From contig JANQPQ010000014.1 of assembly GCA_028285445.1 (NCBI GenBank), forward strand, positions 1 through 64,000: 64,000 bases of DNA. The letters run 5' to 3'. The position numbers and the translations under genes were made by a program. Within the stretch, counting starts at the first letter, position 1. Every line of letters starts with the position of its first letter. Source of the DNA: Cyclobacteriaceae bacterium (GTDB lineage: Bacteria > Bacteroidota > Bacteroidia > Cytophagales > Cyclobacteriaceae). This document shows, piece after piece, positions 1-8,987 of the stretch. The notes under the pieces were generated by a model. The model searched no databases. It saw nothing but the letters and a program-made list of their open reading frames with translations, and was not told the DNA's origin.

Positions 1-2625
1 AAGTATTATGTCCTTGACATGTTCCCCTACCCATCAGGGGCAGGGTTACATGTGGGCCATCCGCTGGGCTATATCGCTACCGACATAGTAGCCCGTTACA
101 AGCGTATTCAGGGTTTCAATGTTTTTCATCCTATGGGATTCGATTCTTTCGGATTACCAGCAGAGCAATACGCCATCAAAACTGGGCAGCATCCTGCTAT
201 CACCACAGAAAATAACATTAAGCGGTTCAAGGAGCAGTTAAGCCAGCTCGGTTTCTCTTACGATTGGGATAAGGAAATTCGTACTAGTGATAAGGATTAT
301 TACAAGTGGACGCAATGGATCTTCTTGAAACTTTTCAATAGCTACTACGATACCGTAGAGGATAAAGCCAAGCCCATTGACTCTCTGCAAATCCCCGATG
401 ATTTCAGCGAAGAGCAAAAAAGGAAATATGTCGACGACCATAGGCTAGCTTACCAGGATGAGATTATGGTCAATTGGTGCCCGGCCCTGGGGACAGTGCT
501 TGCCAATGAAGAAGTAATTGGTGGGTTGAGTGAGCGTGGTGGGCACCCTGTAGTGCGCAAGCCCATGCGACAATGGATGCTACGCATTACCGCATACGCA
601 GATCGCTTGTTAGATGATTTGGATGGTCTGGATTGGCCGGAGTCAATTAAGCTTTCGCAAAGAAATTGGATTGGGCGCTCCAAAGGCGCAGAGGTGGTTT
701 TTAAAGAGAAATCAACCAACGAAGAGATCAAAATATTTACTACCAGGCCGGATACGCTCTATGGGGCGACTTATATGGTGCTGGCACCGGAACATCCATT
801 GGTTGCTCAAATTACCACTGAAGAAAACAAAATTGCGGTAAACGACTATGTTGAAGCAGCCAGTAAGAAGAGTGATCTGGAACGAGCAGAGCTGGATAAG
901 TCAAAAACAGGAGTTTTCACTGGTGCTTTTGCAATCAATCCAGTAAACAATGAAGAAATTCCCATCTGGATTTCAGACTATGTGCTAATATCTTATGGGA
1001 CTGGCGCCATTATGGCTGTGCCTGCCCATGACCAGAGAGATTTCGAATTTGCTACCAAGTTTGAATTGCCAATTAGGCCAGTATACACTGATGATGGTCA
1101 GCAACCTGAAGAGTGGACCGAAGCGAACAGTGGCCAGGGGATAATGATCAACTCAGGTAAGTTTGATGGCATGAAGAGCGAAGATTTCTTCCATAAGATC
1201 ATTGCTAAGGTTGAAGAAGATGGCATTGGTGTGGGTGCTATTAACTACAAACTGCGTGATTGGGTATTTACCCGACAGCGGTACTGGGGCGAGCCAATAC
1301 CTATATTACATACTGAAGATGGACAACTGCTTTCCGTTGCTGAGAGCGACTTACCAGTGGTGCTTCCTGAAGTGGAATCATATACCGGCACCGATGATGG
1401 CGAATCGCCTTTGGCGAAGGTTGCCGATTGGGTAGCTAGTAAAGACAACGCAGGAAATTCCGTAAGCCGCGAAACCAACACTATGCCTCAATGGGCAGGC
1501 TCTTGTTGGTATTATATGCGATTCCTCGATCCCCAAAATACCGAAGCCTTTGCTGACAAAGAAACTACTGATTACTGGCTGCCAGTTGATTTATATATCG
1601 GTGGGGCTGAACATGCAGTACTGCATTTGCTTTATGCCAGGTTCTGGCACAAGGTGCTATTCGACCTGGGGTACATATCTACCAAAGAGCCTTTCAAGAA
1701 GCTTATTAACCAGGGTATGATCCAGGGCCGTTCTAACTTTGTTTACAGAGTAAAGGGTACAAACCAATATGTATCTAATGGGCTAAGAAAAGACTACGAC
1801 GTGGACGCATTACACGTGGACATCAGCATTGTGCACAATGACGTGCTTGATGTGGATGCTTTCAAGGCTGCTCGAGATGAAAACAAGGATGCTGAATTCA
1901 TCCTTGAGGATGGCAAGTATGTTTGCGGAGCTGAGATTGAGAAAATGTCAAAATCGCTTCTTAACGTTGTTAATCCTGATGACATTATTGTCAGGTATGG
2001 AGCCGATACCTTCCGTATGTACGAGATGTTCCTTGGGCCTCTGGATCAATTCAAACCCTGGAACACTAATGGCATCGACGGGGTATTCAAATTCTTAAGG
2101 AAGTTTTGGAGATTATTTCACAACGATAATGGAGCATTCATTGTTAATGATGATGCTCCTTCTGATGAGGAATTGCGGGTTCTGCACAAGACCATCAAGA
2201 AGATCCAGGATGACATTGAGCGATTCTCATTCAATACCGCCGTTAGTGCTTTTATGATTTGTGCCAATGAGCTAACGGCACTTGACTGCCATAAGCGAGC
2301 AATCCTTGAGCCTTTGGTGGTTTGCCTGTCGCCATTTGCGCCGCATATGGCGGAAGAGCTTTGGCAGAAGCTAGGCCACGGAGAATCTGTAATTGCCAGT
2401 ACTTATCCTCAATATGAAGAGCAATACATCCAGGAAGATACCTTCGAGTATCCAATAGCCATTAATGGCAAGATGAGAACTAAAATGAACTTCGCTTTGG
2501 ATATGCCTAAGGAGGATATTGAAAAGCAGGTATTGGCCTCGGAGGCTGTTTTGAAGTGGACTGAAGGAAAATCTCCCAAGAAGGTTATTGTAGTACCGAA
2601 CCGGATTGTAAATATTGTGGTTTAG
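1..2625 (+). CDS. leuS: Leucyl-tRNA synthetase, 5' end outside the window
   Basis: Class Ia synthetase that charges tRNA-Leu with leucine in the cytoplasm. The frame is open from base 1 (KYYVLDMFPYPSGAG), so the true start lies upstream and the ATG at 19 is internal. The HIGH signature appears as HVGH at bases 49-60. The CP1 editing domain shows TTRPDT (visible residues about 247-252) and GTGAIMAVPAHDQRD (about 333-347). KMSKS is at bases 1942-1956 and is followed by the anticodon-binding helices. About 874 residues are visible, so only a short N-terminal piece is missing. An extra stretch between NQGMIQG and KMSKS resembles the insertion I recall in Bacteroidota LeuRS. It converges with the next gene, with 3 bases between the stops. 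Confidence 0.98.
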   Translation, partial: KYYVLDMFPYPSGAGLHVGHPLGYIATDIVARYKRIQGFNVFHPMGFDSFGLPAEQYAIKTGQHPAITTENNIKRFKEQLSQLGFSYDWDKEIRTSDKDYYKWTQWIFLKLFNSYYDTVEDKAKPIDSLQIPDDFSEEQKRKYVDDHRLAYQDEIMVNWCPALGTVLANEEVIGGLSERGGHPVVRKPMRQWMLRITAYADRLLDDLDGLDWPESIKLSQRNWIGRSKGAEVVFKEKSTNEEIKIFTTRPDTLYGATYMVLAPEHPLVAQITTEENKIAVNDYVEAASKKSDLERAELDKSKTGVFTGAFAINPVNNEEIPIWISDYVLISYGTGAIMAVPAHDQRDFEFATKFELPIRPVYTDDGQQPEEWTEANSGQGIMINSGKFDGMKSEDFFHKIIAKVEEDGIGVGAINYKLRDWVFTRQRYWGEPIPILHTEDGQLLSVAESDLPVVLPEVESYTGTDDGESPLAKVADWVASKDNAGNSVSRETNTMPQWAGSCWYYMRFLDPQNTEAFADKETTDYWLPVDLYIGGAEHAVLHLLYARFWHKVLFDLGYISTKEPFKKLINQGMIQGRSNFVYRVKGTNQYVSNGLRKDYDVDALHVDISIVHNDVLDVDAFKAARDENKDAEFILEDGKYVCGAEIEKMSKSLLNVVNPDDIIVRYGADTFRMYEMFLGPLDQFKPWNTNGIDGVFKFLRKFWRLFHNDNGAFIVNDDAPSDEELRVLHKTIKKIQDDIERFSFNTAVSAFMICANELTALDCHKRAILEPLVVCLSPFAPHMAEELWQKLGHGESVIASTYPQYEEQYIQEDTFEYPIAINGKMRTKMNFALDMPKEDIEKQVLASEAVLKWTEGKSPKKVIVVPNRIVNIVV

Positions 2626-2628
2626 CGG

Positions 2629-3357
2629 CTAGTTACCGTTCCCGTCATCTTCGCCATCTTCAGCATCTTCTTCTTCTTTCTCCTCTGGAGTTGCTTCGGG
2701 GTCAGTGGTAGACTCGTCTTTCTTCTTTTTCTTCTTCAATAGTTTATTAAAGAAACCACCTTTTTTCTTTTTCTTTCCGCCTTCGCCCTCACCTTCACCT
2801 TCTCCCTCTATTTCAGAAATATCTGTGGCACTTGTTTCTACCTGAGATTCTTCCAGGTTTTCCAGGTCGCCATCAACGAAACTGATTTCATACCCTAGTC
2901 TTTTGCGGAGATAGCGGAAATAATTATCCTGCTCCACATTAAAGTGCCAGATTTTACCATCAAGGCTGTCCGCAGCGGTGGCGGTAGTATCTACCGGAAT
3001 ATCTACCTCGGCAAACATCAGTTCGTCACCGGTTAGTTCCACAGTGTCTGGAATCTCTGGATATACCACTTCCTTGTCGATACTAGCAATTTTGTCGAAA
3101 GGATCATTTATAGGTGGGGGAAGTTTTTCCCATAATTTCTTGGGAAGAGGCTCTTCTATTATGCCAAACTGGTTCTTGTTCGCAACGGCCATATCTTGCC
3201 GGGGCATGGTGTCTTCACCAAAATATGTGAAAGTCTGATGCCTGGTGGCAGAATCCAGTATATAATAGCTTTGAAAGGCAGGGCAAATCTTCTGAGTGCA
3301 AGAAAATACTGCCGATACCGAGAGTATCGCTAACAATATGTTGGAAAATATCCGCAT
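2629..3357 (-). CDS. Lipoprotein with charged low-complexity tail, unknown function
   Basis: I do not recognise a domain. The N-terminus is a lipoprotein signal: a short basic start, a hydrophobic run (NILLAILSVSAVF) and SC at residue 20. The centre contains a proline-rich part (EEPLPKKLWEKLPPP). The last 75 residues or so are highly biased: a Glu-Gly run, a Gly-Gly-Phe-Phe-Asn-Lys segment between two Lys runs, then an acidic tail ending DGNGN. The frame stays open through the runs, so I see no frameshift. It is a single gene, tail to tail with leuS. Likely a lipid-anchored envelope protein; its role is unknown. Confidence 0.75.
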   Translation of the reverse strand: MRIFSNILLAILSVSAVFSCTQKICPAFQSYYILDSATRHQTFTYFGEDTMPRQDMAVANKNQFGIIEEPLPKKLWEKLPPPINDPFDKIASIDKEVVYPEIPDTVELTGDELMFAEVDIPVDTTATAADSLDGKIWHFNVEQDNYFRYLRKRLGYEISFVDGDLENLEESQVETSATDISEIEGEGEGEGEGGKKKKKGGFFNKLLKKKKKKDESTTDPEATPEEKEEEDAEDGEDDGNGN

Positions 3358-3495
3358 TTTTGGCTGCCTGATGTAAAGCCCACCTCCTTTACAAACCCTA
3401 AAGTACTGGCATTATTTTACTAAAGAAAGGTTTAATTATCCATTTTTATGCGAAAAGGCACGTGTTTGTAACCGCCAAAAACGCCCTATTCACCC

Positions 3496-5145
3496 CTATT
3501 CGTATCCCGCCGGATTCTTCCTCAACATGGTTCCTTGCTCAAAGGCGTATCCAATTTTCAGCAATTGATCCTCAGTAAAAGGTCGTCCGATAAAGGTAAT
3601 TCCGGCAGGCCTCCCACTATCACGATAACCCATGGGCACGGTAAAAGCTGGATATTTAGCTGCGGCAGCAAAACCAGCACCACGGTTATTTATTCCCAGT
3701 ACAATGTCAATATCCAATTCTCCCATTGGTGTTTCGAAATACTTAATTCCCTCGGCATGAAGTCGATCTTTCAATTCCTGATGCTCCTCTTCACTCAGCT
3801 GAACCTCCAACATCCCCTTAAAGCGGCCATGACCATAGGGTATCCTCACTGTGCTGTCCGCCTCATTGTAAGCCACAATCTCTTCAACCGTTTTCTGTGT
3901 AATTTGACCCGAACCATAATCACTAAGATAGGCAGCCAGGTCTATCTGCATATCGGCAGAAAGCAAATCACCAAAGCCACTGAAATCGACTTGTATGGGT
4001 TCAAACTCCACAGCTTCCCCACCCATCGCAACGATTCTGTCGACGGTAGCCATGTACAAAGAATCTTCAGCATAATTCTTATTCACGCCAAAGCGAACAC
4101 CCTCCAGCGAGCCAGATGCTATGTCTTCCCAATACTGTTTGTTTTTGGGGTTATCTTTGGTAGCAACGTCGCGGGGATCTTCTCCGGCCATTGCTGACAA
4201 GAGGATGGCGTTATCAATTACATTTTTAGTCATCGGGCCGGGGGTATCCAAAGTACTGGATATCGGTACGATGCCGCCCCTGCTCAGCAAACCAATAGTA
4301 GGCTTTAATCCAGCTAATGAACTGGAACTTGAGGGCGACAGAATTGAACCGGATGTTTCGGTACCAACAGTAGCCACTGCATAATTAGCTGCCATTGAAG
4401 CTCCACTACCTGAACTAGACCCTCCCGTGTCAAAGATCCTTCTACCGTAAGGATTTAATGTCTGCCCAGCAACGGCGCTAAATCCGTTGGGGCAACCACT
4501 ACAATTGAAATTAGCCCATTCACTTAAACTGGTTTTGCCCAGGATGATGGCTCCCTTCTCCTTCATTCTTTGTACTATAAAAGCGTCAGAGGTTTGGTTG
4601 TTGAGCAAGACATGGGCACCCGCAGTGGTCGGTACAGCTTCGGTATTAATGTTATCCTTTAGCAGTACCGGCATTCCAAATATGGGATGATTATCGTCTG
4701 ATCTGGCCTTGTCCATCTCTTTGGCCTCATTGACTGCGTTAGGATTGATAGCAATTATCGAATTCAGCATGGTATTCCTGTCGTTCTCATACTTCACGAT
4801 GCGATAGAGATACCATTGCGTAAGTGATTCATAAGTTAGCTCGCCGGATTTCACGTGTTGTTGAAGAGTTGGAATATCCTGATCGAGAATTAATGGCTTC
4901 AGGCGCTCGTAATCTTCTTCACCGAAGTAGGCGATTTGTTCAGCTACATTTTTCCAAATATCATTCTTATCCAAAACACGAGATTGAATGAGCTTGAACT
5001 GCATCCGGATTGACTCGTGGTCGGAATTGGCCTCTAATTCTGCAGTTTCATCATAAGGCACCCATGGGGCGATTTCAGTTTTAATTTCTGGCGTGCTTGT
5101 GCAGGCTAATGCTAAAACTAGCAGGAAGATATAAAGCTTCTTCAT
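3496..5145 (-). CDS. Amidase-signature family lipoprotein
   Basis: Amidase signature (AS) hydrolase of 549 residues that should cleave an amide bond; the substrate cannot be told. The Ser-cisSer-Lys triad parts are visible: Lys in PVLLKDN near residue 160, the Gly/Ser-rich block GGSSSGSGAS near 240-248, and the nucleophile region TETSGSI near 262-268. An N-terminal signal with LALAC (Cys at about 15) predicts a lipid-anchored envelope enzyme, unlike cytoplasmic GatA. No gatB or gatC is nearby, which also argues against a tRNA amidotransferase. It is a single gene with 125 featureless bases upstream. Confidence 0.92.
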   Translation of the reverse strand: MKKLYIFLLVLALACTSTPEIKTEIAPWVPYDETAELEANSDHESIRMQFKLIQSRVLDKNDIWKNVAEQIAYFGEEDYERLKPLILDQDIPTLQQHVKSGELTYESLTQWYLYRIVKYENDRNTMLNSIIAINPNAVNEAKEMDKARSDDNHPIFGMPVLLKDNINTEAVPTTAGAHVLLNNQTSDAFIVQRMKEKGAIILGKTSLSEWANFNCSGCPNGFSAVAGQTLNPYGRRIFDTGGSSSGSGASMAANYAVATVGTETSGSILSPSSSSSLAGLKPTIGLLSRGGIVPISSTLDTPGPMTKNVIDNAILLSAMAGEDPRDVATKDNPKNKQYWEDIASGSLEGVRFGVNKNYAEDSLYMATVDRIVAMGGEAVEFEPIQVDFSGFGDLLSADMQIDLAAYLSDYGSGQITQKTVEEIVAYNEADSTVRIPYGHGRFKGMLEVQLSEEEHQELKDRLHAEGIKYFETPMGELDIDIVLGINNRGAGFAAAAKYPAFTVPMGYRDSGRPAGITFIGRPFTEDQLLKIGYAFEQGTMLRKNPAGYE

Positions 5146-5270
5146 TGGTTTATAGTTAAGTAAGGTTCGATAAATATAGAGATAATGCTGTTGAGTGAAG
5201 CTCTGATTTTATGGAATTGAGGGGATTTTATGTGATCGGCGGCTACACCTTTTGCAATAAGTGTGGGTTG

Positions 5271-5624
5271 CTATAATGCCTCTAACTCTTGCCTAAGCTT
5301 CTTTGGCATGCCTGCCACTACTAAATTATAGGAGTGATCTATCCACTCCGCTAGCACTTTATCTGAGATTGTACCATCCATGAGAATGGTGTTCCAGTGC
5401 TTCTTATTCATATGGTAGCCAGGCGTGACTGCATCGTACTGTTCACGGAGTTCCTCTGCTAATTCAGGGTCGCACTTCAGATTTACGCTTTCAAAAGTAT
5501 CAACATTGGTAATAGTAAACATTTTTCCCATCACCTTGAATACAAGAGCTTGCTCGTCGAATGGAAATTCTTCTGTAACACCTTTTTTGGAAAGGCAATA
5601 ATTTCTAAAGCTCTCAATGTTCAT
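5271..5624 (-). CDS. MmcQ/YjbR family protein
   Basis: Small protein of 117 residues of the MmcQ/YjbR (CyaY-like fold) family, often called DNA-binding although no clear role is known. Family features are the start MNIESFRNYCLSKKGVTEEFPF, the central KVMGKMFTI strand, the CDPELAEELREQY helix and the HMNKKHWNTI stretch. Its ATG overlaps the stop of the upstream gene as TGATG, so translation is probably coupled. It is the last gene of the ispG operon. Confidence 0.93.
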   Translation of the reverse strand: MNIESFRNYCLSKKGVTEEFPFDEQALVFKVMGKMFTITNVDTFESVNLKCDPELAEELREQYDAVTPGYHMNKKHWNTILMDGTISDKVLAEWIDHSYNLVVAGMPKKLRQELEAL

Positions 5625-5857
5625 CAGAGTAAGCGGCGAATTACCAACACTATAACGGCAACAAGGAAAATCAGGATGGAAATGCGGTTGACCCCGTGCA
5701 TCATTTTGATATTAATGTTAGAAGGCCGATTGGGGTCTTTCTTCCTGAAGAAATATCCAGCAACTTCTCCCAACTTGAAGTAATCTTTGAAACTATTCTT
5801 TTCTAAACTAGGCTGCACCTCCTTTTGGTGCTGGTCTTGATCCTTTTCTGTTTCCAT
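5624..5857 (-). CDS. Small single-span membrane protein (DUF6728-like)
   Basis: Protein of 77 residues with a charged Gln/Lys-rich N-terminus, a conserved-looking core FKLGEVAGYFFRKKDPNRPSN and one C-terminal hydrophobic helix (ISILIFLVAVIVLVI) ending in Arg. It resembles, from memory, the short Bacteroidota family DUF6728; no function is known. It lies 6 bases after ispG and overlaps mmcQ by TGATG, so the three genes form one operon. Confidence 0.82.
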   Translation of the reverse strand: METEKDQDQHQKEVQPSLEKNSFKDYFKLGEVAGYFFRKKDPNRPSNINIKMMHGVNRISILIFLVAVIVLVIRRLL

Positions 5858-5863
5858 AGTTGC

Positions 5864-7837
5864 TTAGTTAGTACTTTTTTCTGGTTCCAGCCAATTGCCG
5901 TCTTCCCTGATAATTGCAATTAGCTCATCTACCGCCTCAGCTGAGGGTACCGATCGTTTTACCACTTCCTTTCCGCGATACAACGTTATAGTTCCTCTGC
6001 CTGACCCAACATATCCGTAGTCTGCGTCTGCCATTTCGCCGGGACCATTAACAATGCACCCCATTATTCCAATCTTCACACCCTTAAGGTGATCGGTACG
6101 TTTTCTAATCATGGCGGTGGTTTCCTGTAAGTCAAATAACGTTCGTCCACAGGAAGGACATGAAATGTATTCCGTTTTCGACATACGGGTGCGTGCCGCC
6201 TGCAGTATGCCAAATGCAGTTTGATTGCTTGTTTTTATCTCATCTAAGGTCACTTCATTGCTCTTACTCCAGGTAATCATCACGCCGTCACCTAATCCGT
6301 CTATTAACAGGCTACCTACATCAGTTGATGAATGTAACTGAAATTCCTCCTCTGAAATACCGTCATAAGCTCTACTTATCACCACGGGGCAGTTAACCCC
6401 CTTATCAATCAATTCGAAAAAGGCTCTCCTAATTTCCGGCATAGCATGGCTACTGTTAGCGCTTAGCATTAACACTAAGGTGGGATCAACCTTGATTACT
6501 TCAAGAACATTATGATCGAGGTCGTCTAACCTAAGTGCAAGGAAATTGAGCTCATTATGTTTATCGTTGGCACCAAGTAAATCAATCGTGAGTAACGGGT
6601 ATTTGTTCACTTTATCATCAGCGGCCAACCAGGTCTCGTAATCAAGAATCTCCCTTAGTCCGTTGGGCAACATAAACGGCATTGCTCTGCTGCCACTATA
6701 AACGTAGTCACTACCCTGATCACCCATCTTCCACTTATCCAATTCCGGTAGGTAGTAATGTCCAATCGCCTTAAGGTCTTTTACTGATCTTTCTTCTAAC
6801 TGGCTGAAGTCAGCAATTACACGAGGAACGTTTTTCCCTCCAAAGTTTTGTACCTCCACTGTATGGCGGCGATTGTAACTAAAAGGATCTACCGGTGCTA
6901 TCTCAATAGGAGTTATTGGTTTGTGTGCACTACGATCATTGTAGCGATTAACCAACATTTGGGCGATTGGTATCTCGAACTCAGGCTCCTCAGTTAGAGA
7001 AACCCGGACAGTATCACCTAAGCCATCCTCTAGTAAAGCACCTATACCTGCCGCCGATTTAATCCTTCCATCTTCACCCTCTCCCGCTTCAGTAACTCCA
7101 AGGTGAAGCGGATATGGTTGAAAGCCCCCAGTGTTTAGTTTCTGAACCAGCAGCCTATAAGCCTGAACCATAACCTGGGGGTTACTGGCCTTCATGGAAA
7201 GTACAATATCGTAGTAGTTAAGATCTTCGCAAACCCTCAGGAACTCTAATGCAGATTCGACCATCCCCAGGGGTGTATCTCCATAGCGACTCATTATACG
7301 GTCTGAAAGAGACCCATGATTAGTTCCGATACGCATCGCGGTGCCGTATTCCTTGCAGATCTGCACCAAAGGAGTGAAGCGCTCCCGAATTCTTTCCAAT
7401 TCCTGTTTGTAGGATTCATCGGTATAATCAATTTCCTGGAAATTCTTTCTATCGGCGTAATTTCCGGGATTGATCCTTACTTTTTCAACAATACGAGCAG
7501 CTAATTCCGCGGCGTTGGGGGTAAAGTGAATATCAGCTACTAGGGGAACGTTAAAACCCTGTGCATTAAGGCCTTTTTTGATATTCTCCAGATTACGTGC
7601 CGACTGAACGCTTGGAGCGGTTATTCTTACGTATTCGCAACCGGCCTCAACCATTCTTATTGCCTGTGCTACCGACCCTTCAGTATCCATGGTGTCAACT
7701 ACAGTCATTGATTGAACCCTTATCGGGTTTTCCCCTCCAAGGGGAATATCTCCAATCTTCACCTCCCTTGTTTTTCTACGACTGTAACTGGTCAGGCTGT
7801 CACAATAAATTTTATCGAGTACTTCGCGAGCGTCCAA
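5864..7837 (-). CDS. ispG: 4-hydroxy-3-methylbut-2-en-1-yl diphosphate synthase, large Bacteroidota form
   Basis: Fe-S enzyme of the MEP isoprenoid pathway; it converts MEcPP to HMBPP. The TIM barrel starts at SRRKTREVKIGDIPLGG. The C-terminal 4Fe-4S domain has CPSC near residue 558 and GCIVNGPGE near 592-600, giving the expected three Cys and one Glu ligands. The protein is about 657 residues because a large domain sits between barrel and Fe-S domain, as is known for Bacteroidota and plants. Start choice: the frame can be opened at a TTG at 7864, but that TTG is part of a perfect TAAATTTG promoter element (7862-7869). I therefore prefer the TTG at 7837; an ATT at 7810 (IYCDSL) would fit relatives even better by length. 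First gene of a three-gene operon. Confidence 0.93.
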   Translation of the reverse strand: MDAREVLDKIYCDSLTSYSRRKTREVKIGDIPLGGENPIRVQSMTVVDTMDTEGSVAQAIRMVEAGCEYVRITAPSVQSARNLENIKKGLNAQGFNVPLVADIHFTPNAAELAARIVEKVRINPGNYADRKNFQEIDYTDESYKQELERIRERFTPLVQICKEYGTAMRIGTNHGSLSDRIMSRYGDTPLGMVESALEFLRVCEDLNYYDIVLSMKASNPQVMVQAYRLLVQKLNTGGFQPYPLHLGVTEAGEGEDGRIKSAAGIGALLEDGLGDTVRVSLTEEPEFEIPIAQMLVNRYNDRSAHKPITPIEIAPVDPFSYNRRHTVEVQNFGGKNVPRVIADFSQLEERSVKDLKAIGHYYLPELDKWKMGDQGSDYVYSGSRAMPFMLPNGLREILDYETWLAADDKVNKYPLLTIDLLGANDKHNELNFLALRLDDLDHNVLEVIKVDPTLVLMLSANSSHAMPEIRRAFFELIDKGVNCPVVISRAYDGISEEEFQLHSSTDVGSLLIDGLGDGVMITWSKSNEVTLDEIKTSNQTAFGILQAARTRMSKTEYISCPSCGRTLFDLQETTAMIRKRTDHLKGVKIGIMGCIVNGPGEMADADYGYVGSGRGTITLYRGKEVVKRSVPSAEAVDELIAIIREDGNWLEPEKSTN

Positions 7838-7861
7838 ATTGTACCAAGATTTTAATAGCCA

Positions 7862-7869
7862 CAAATTTA
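7862..7869 (-). promoter_or_regulatory. Bacteroidota -7 element for ispG
   Basis: Reads TAAATTTG on the minus strand, a perfect match to TAnnTTTG. It predicts transcription starting near 7856. No good -33 TTTG is seen at the right distance. Confidence 0.5.
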
Positions 7870-8017
7870 ACCCTTAAACCTTCAAAAAGTTTAAGATCTC
7901 AGGCTTCAATATGGCAGCCGTTTTGTCCGGATAAAGAATTGGTAAGTAAACTATTATAGGATTTTACTCGACGGCAACAGGCTTAGCTTACTTTTAGCTT
8001 CCATCAAAAAGTGGCGG

Positions 8018-8509
8018 ATGCGGGATTATCTCATTCAATTCTTCGAGTATAATAGTCAGGCAAATTTGCTTATGCTCAAGGCCATTAAGGGTACCGAAAG
8101 GAAGAAAGAAGCCCTGGCAATTTTCAGTCATATTATTACCTCGCAGCAAAAATGGTATTACAGAGTTCACAATATGGATGAAGTTGAATTCAGATGGTAC
8201 CAAACAGCAATGGGTTTTGAAAAATGTCGGGTGCAGTGGGAAATTAGCTTTAGTAGTTGGATAAACTATCTTTCCCGAATTAAAACTGAGGAACTTTACA
8301 GAGTGGTTACCTACAAAGATTCCATTGAAGGAATCTTCAGTTCAACCGTGCTTGACATTGCCATGCAATTAAATTTCCATTCCGTGCACCATCGAGCCCA
8401 AATTGCTCGTATAATTCGGGAAGATGGCTACGAACCTCCGGTTACTGACTTCATCTACTACACTCGTAAACCCTTCAGGACTGATACCAACGAAATTGAA
8501 AAACCTTAA
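8018..8509 (+). CDS. DinB-family protein
   Basis: Four-helix DinB/YfiT-type protein of 163 residues, a fold used by metal-dependent thiol transferases and by damage-inducible proteins. It begins with the typical RDYLIQFFEYNSQAN helix. The third metal-site region is HSVHHRAQIARIIREDG near residues 119-135, where the HHRAQ motif is characteristic. The end (PPVTDFIYYTR) matches many Bacteroidota members. The first metal-site His is not obvious, so metal binding may be incomplete. The stop is followed after one base by the next ATG, so the two genes are probably cotranscribed. Confidence 0.9.
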   Translation: MRDYLIQFFEYNSQANLLMLKAIKGTERKKEALAIFSHIITSQQKWYYRVHNMDEVEFRWYQTAMGFEKCRVQWEISFSSWINYLSRIKTEELYRVVTYKDSIEGIFSSTVLDIAMQLNFHSVHHRAQIARIIREDGYEPPVTDFIYYTRKPFRTDTNEIEKP

Positions 8510-8510
8510 C

Positions 8511-8987
8511 ATGCGATTAGTAATATTATTACCAGTAGTCTTAGTGCTTGGTTCATGTCAAAGCACTGTAGACCTCGAACTAGAGCGCCAACTTTTGCTG
8601 GAGTCTAACGAAATTCAAAGGACCGCGCACATGGAAAATGACGCATCGATGTTGGTTTCCCAGATTGCTGACGAAATGACTTCAGTGCAATTCGGAGATA
8701 TCACCCTCTCTTCTGTTTCAAATGTTGAGCAGAGATTTACTAATTACTTCAAAACTGTCAAGTACAGCAAATGGGATGATCTTGAGGACCCACATATAAC
8801 CATTTCGCCTGATGGCCAGCTGGCGACAATGCTGGTAAAGAAAATAATTGAAACTGCACCAGTTATTGGCGATAGCACCGGCTCCTTTTCAAGTACTCAA
8901 TTTGCCTGGGGATCGCTTTATAAGAAAGTAGGCGGGCAGTGGAAAATATATGCGAATATCTCCACTCGCGTTATTTCTGAAAACTAA
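8511..8987 (+). CDS. NTF2-like (SnoaL/DUF4440-type) lipoprotein
   Basis: Protein of 158 residues. A longer frame runs upstream to 8424, but ATG 8511 starts a clean lipoprotein signal (MRLVILLPVVLVLGSC, Cys at 16) and sits one base after the DinB stop. The rest looks like an NTF2-like cone: helices with DASMLVSQIADEM, then F-type strands SKWDDLEDPHITISPDGQLA and a final GSLYKKVGGQWKIYAN strand. No enzymatic residues can be assigned. It converges on the next gene with a 4-base CTAA overlap of the two stops. Confidence 0.82.
   Translation: MRLVILLPVVLVLGSCQSTVDLELERQLLLESNEIQRTAHMENDASMLVSQIADEMTSVQFGDITLSSVSNVEQRFTNYFKTVKYSKWDDLEDPHITISPDGQLATMLVKKIIETAPVIGDSTGSFSSTQFAWGSLYKKVGGQWKIYANISTRVISEN

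Noticed and set aside
2700-2800. Frameshift in the Lys-rich part of the lipoprotein
   Set aside because: The frame stays open with sensible acidic sequence on both sides.
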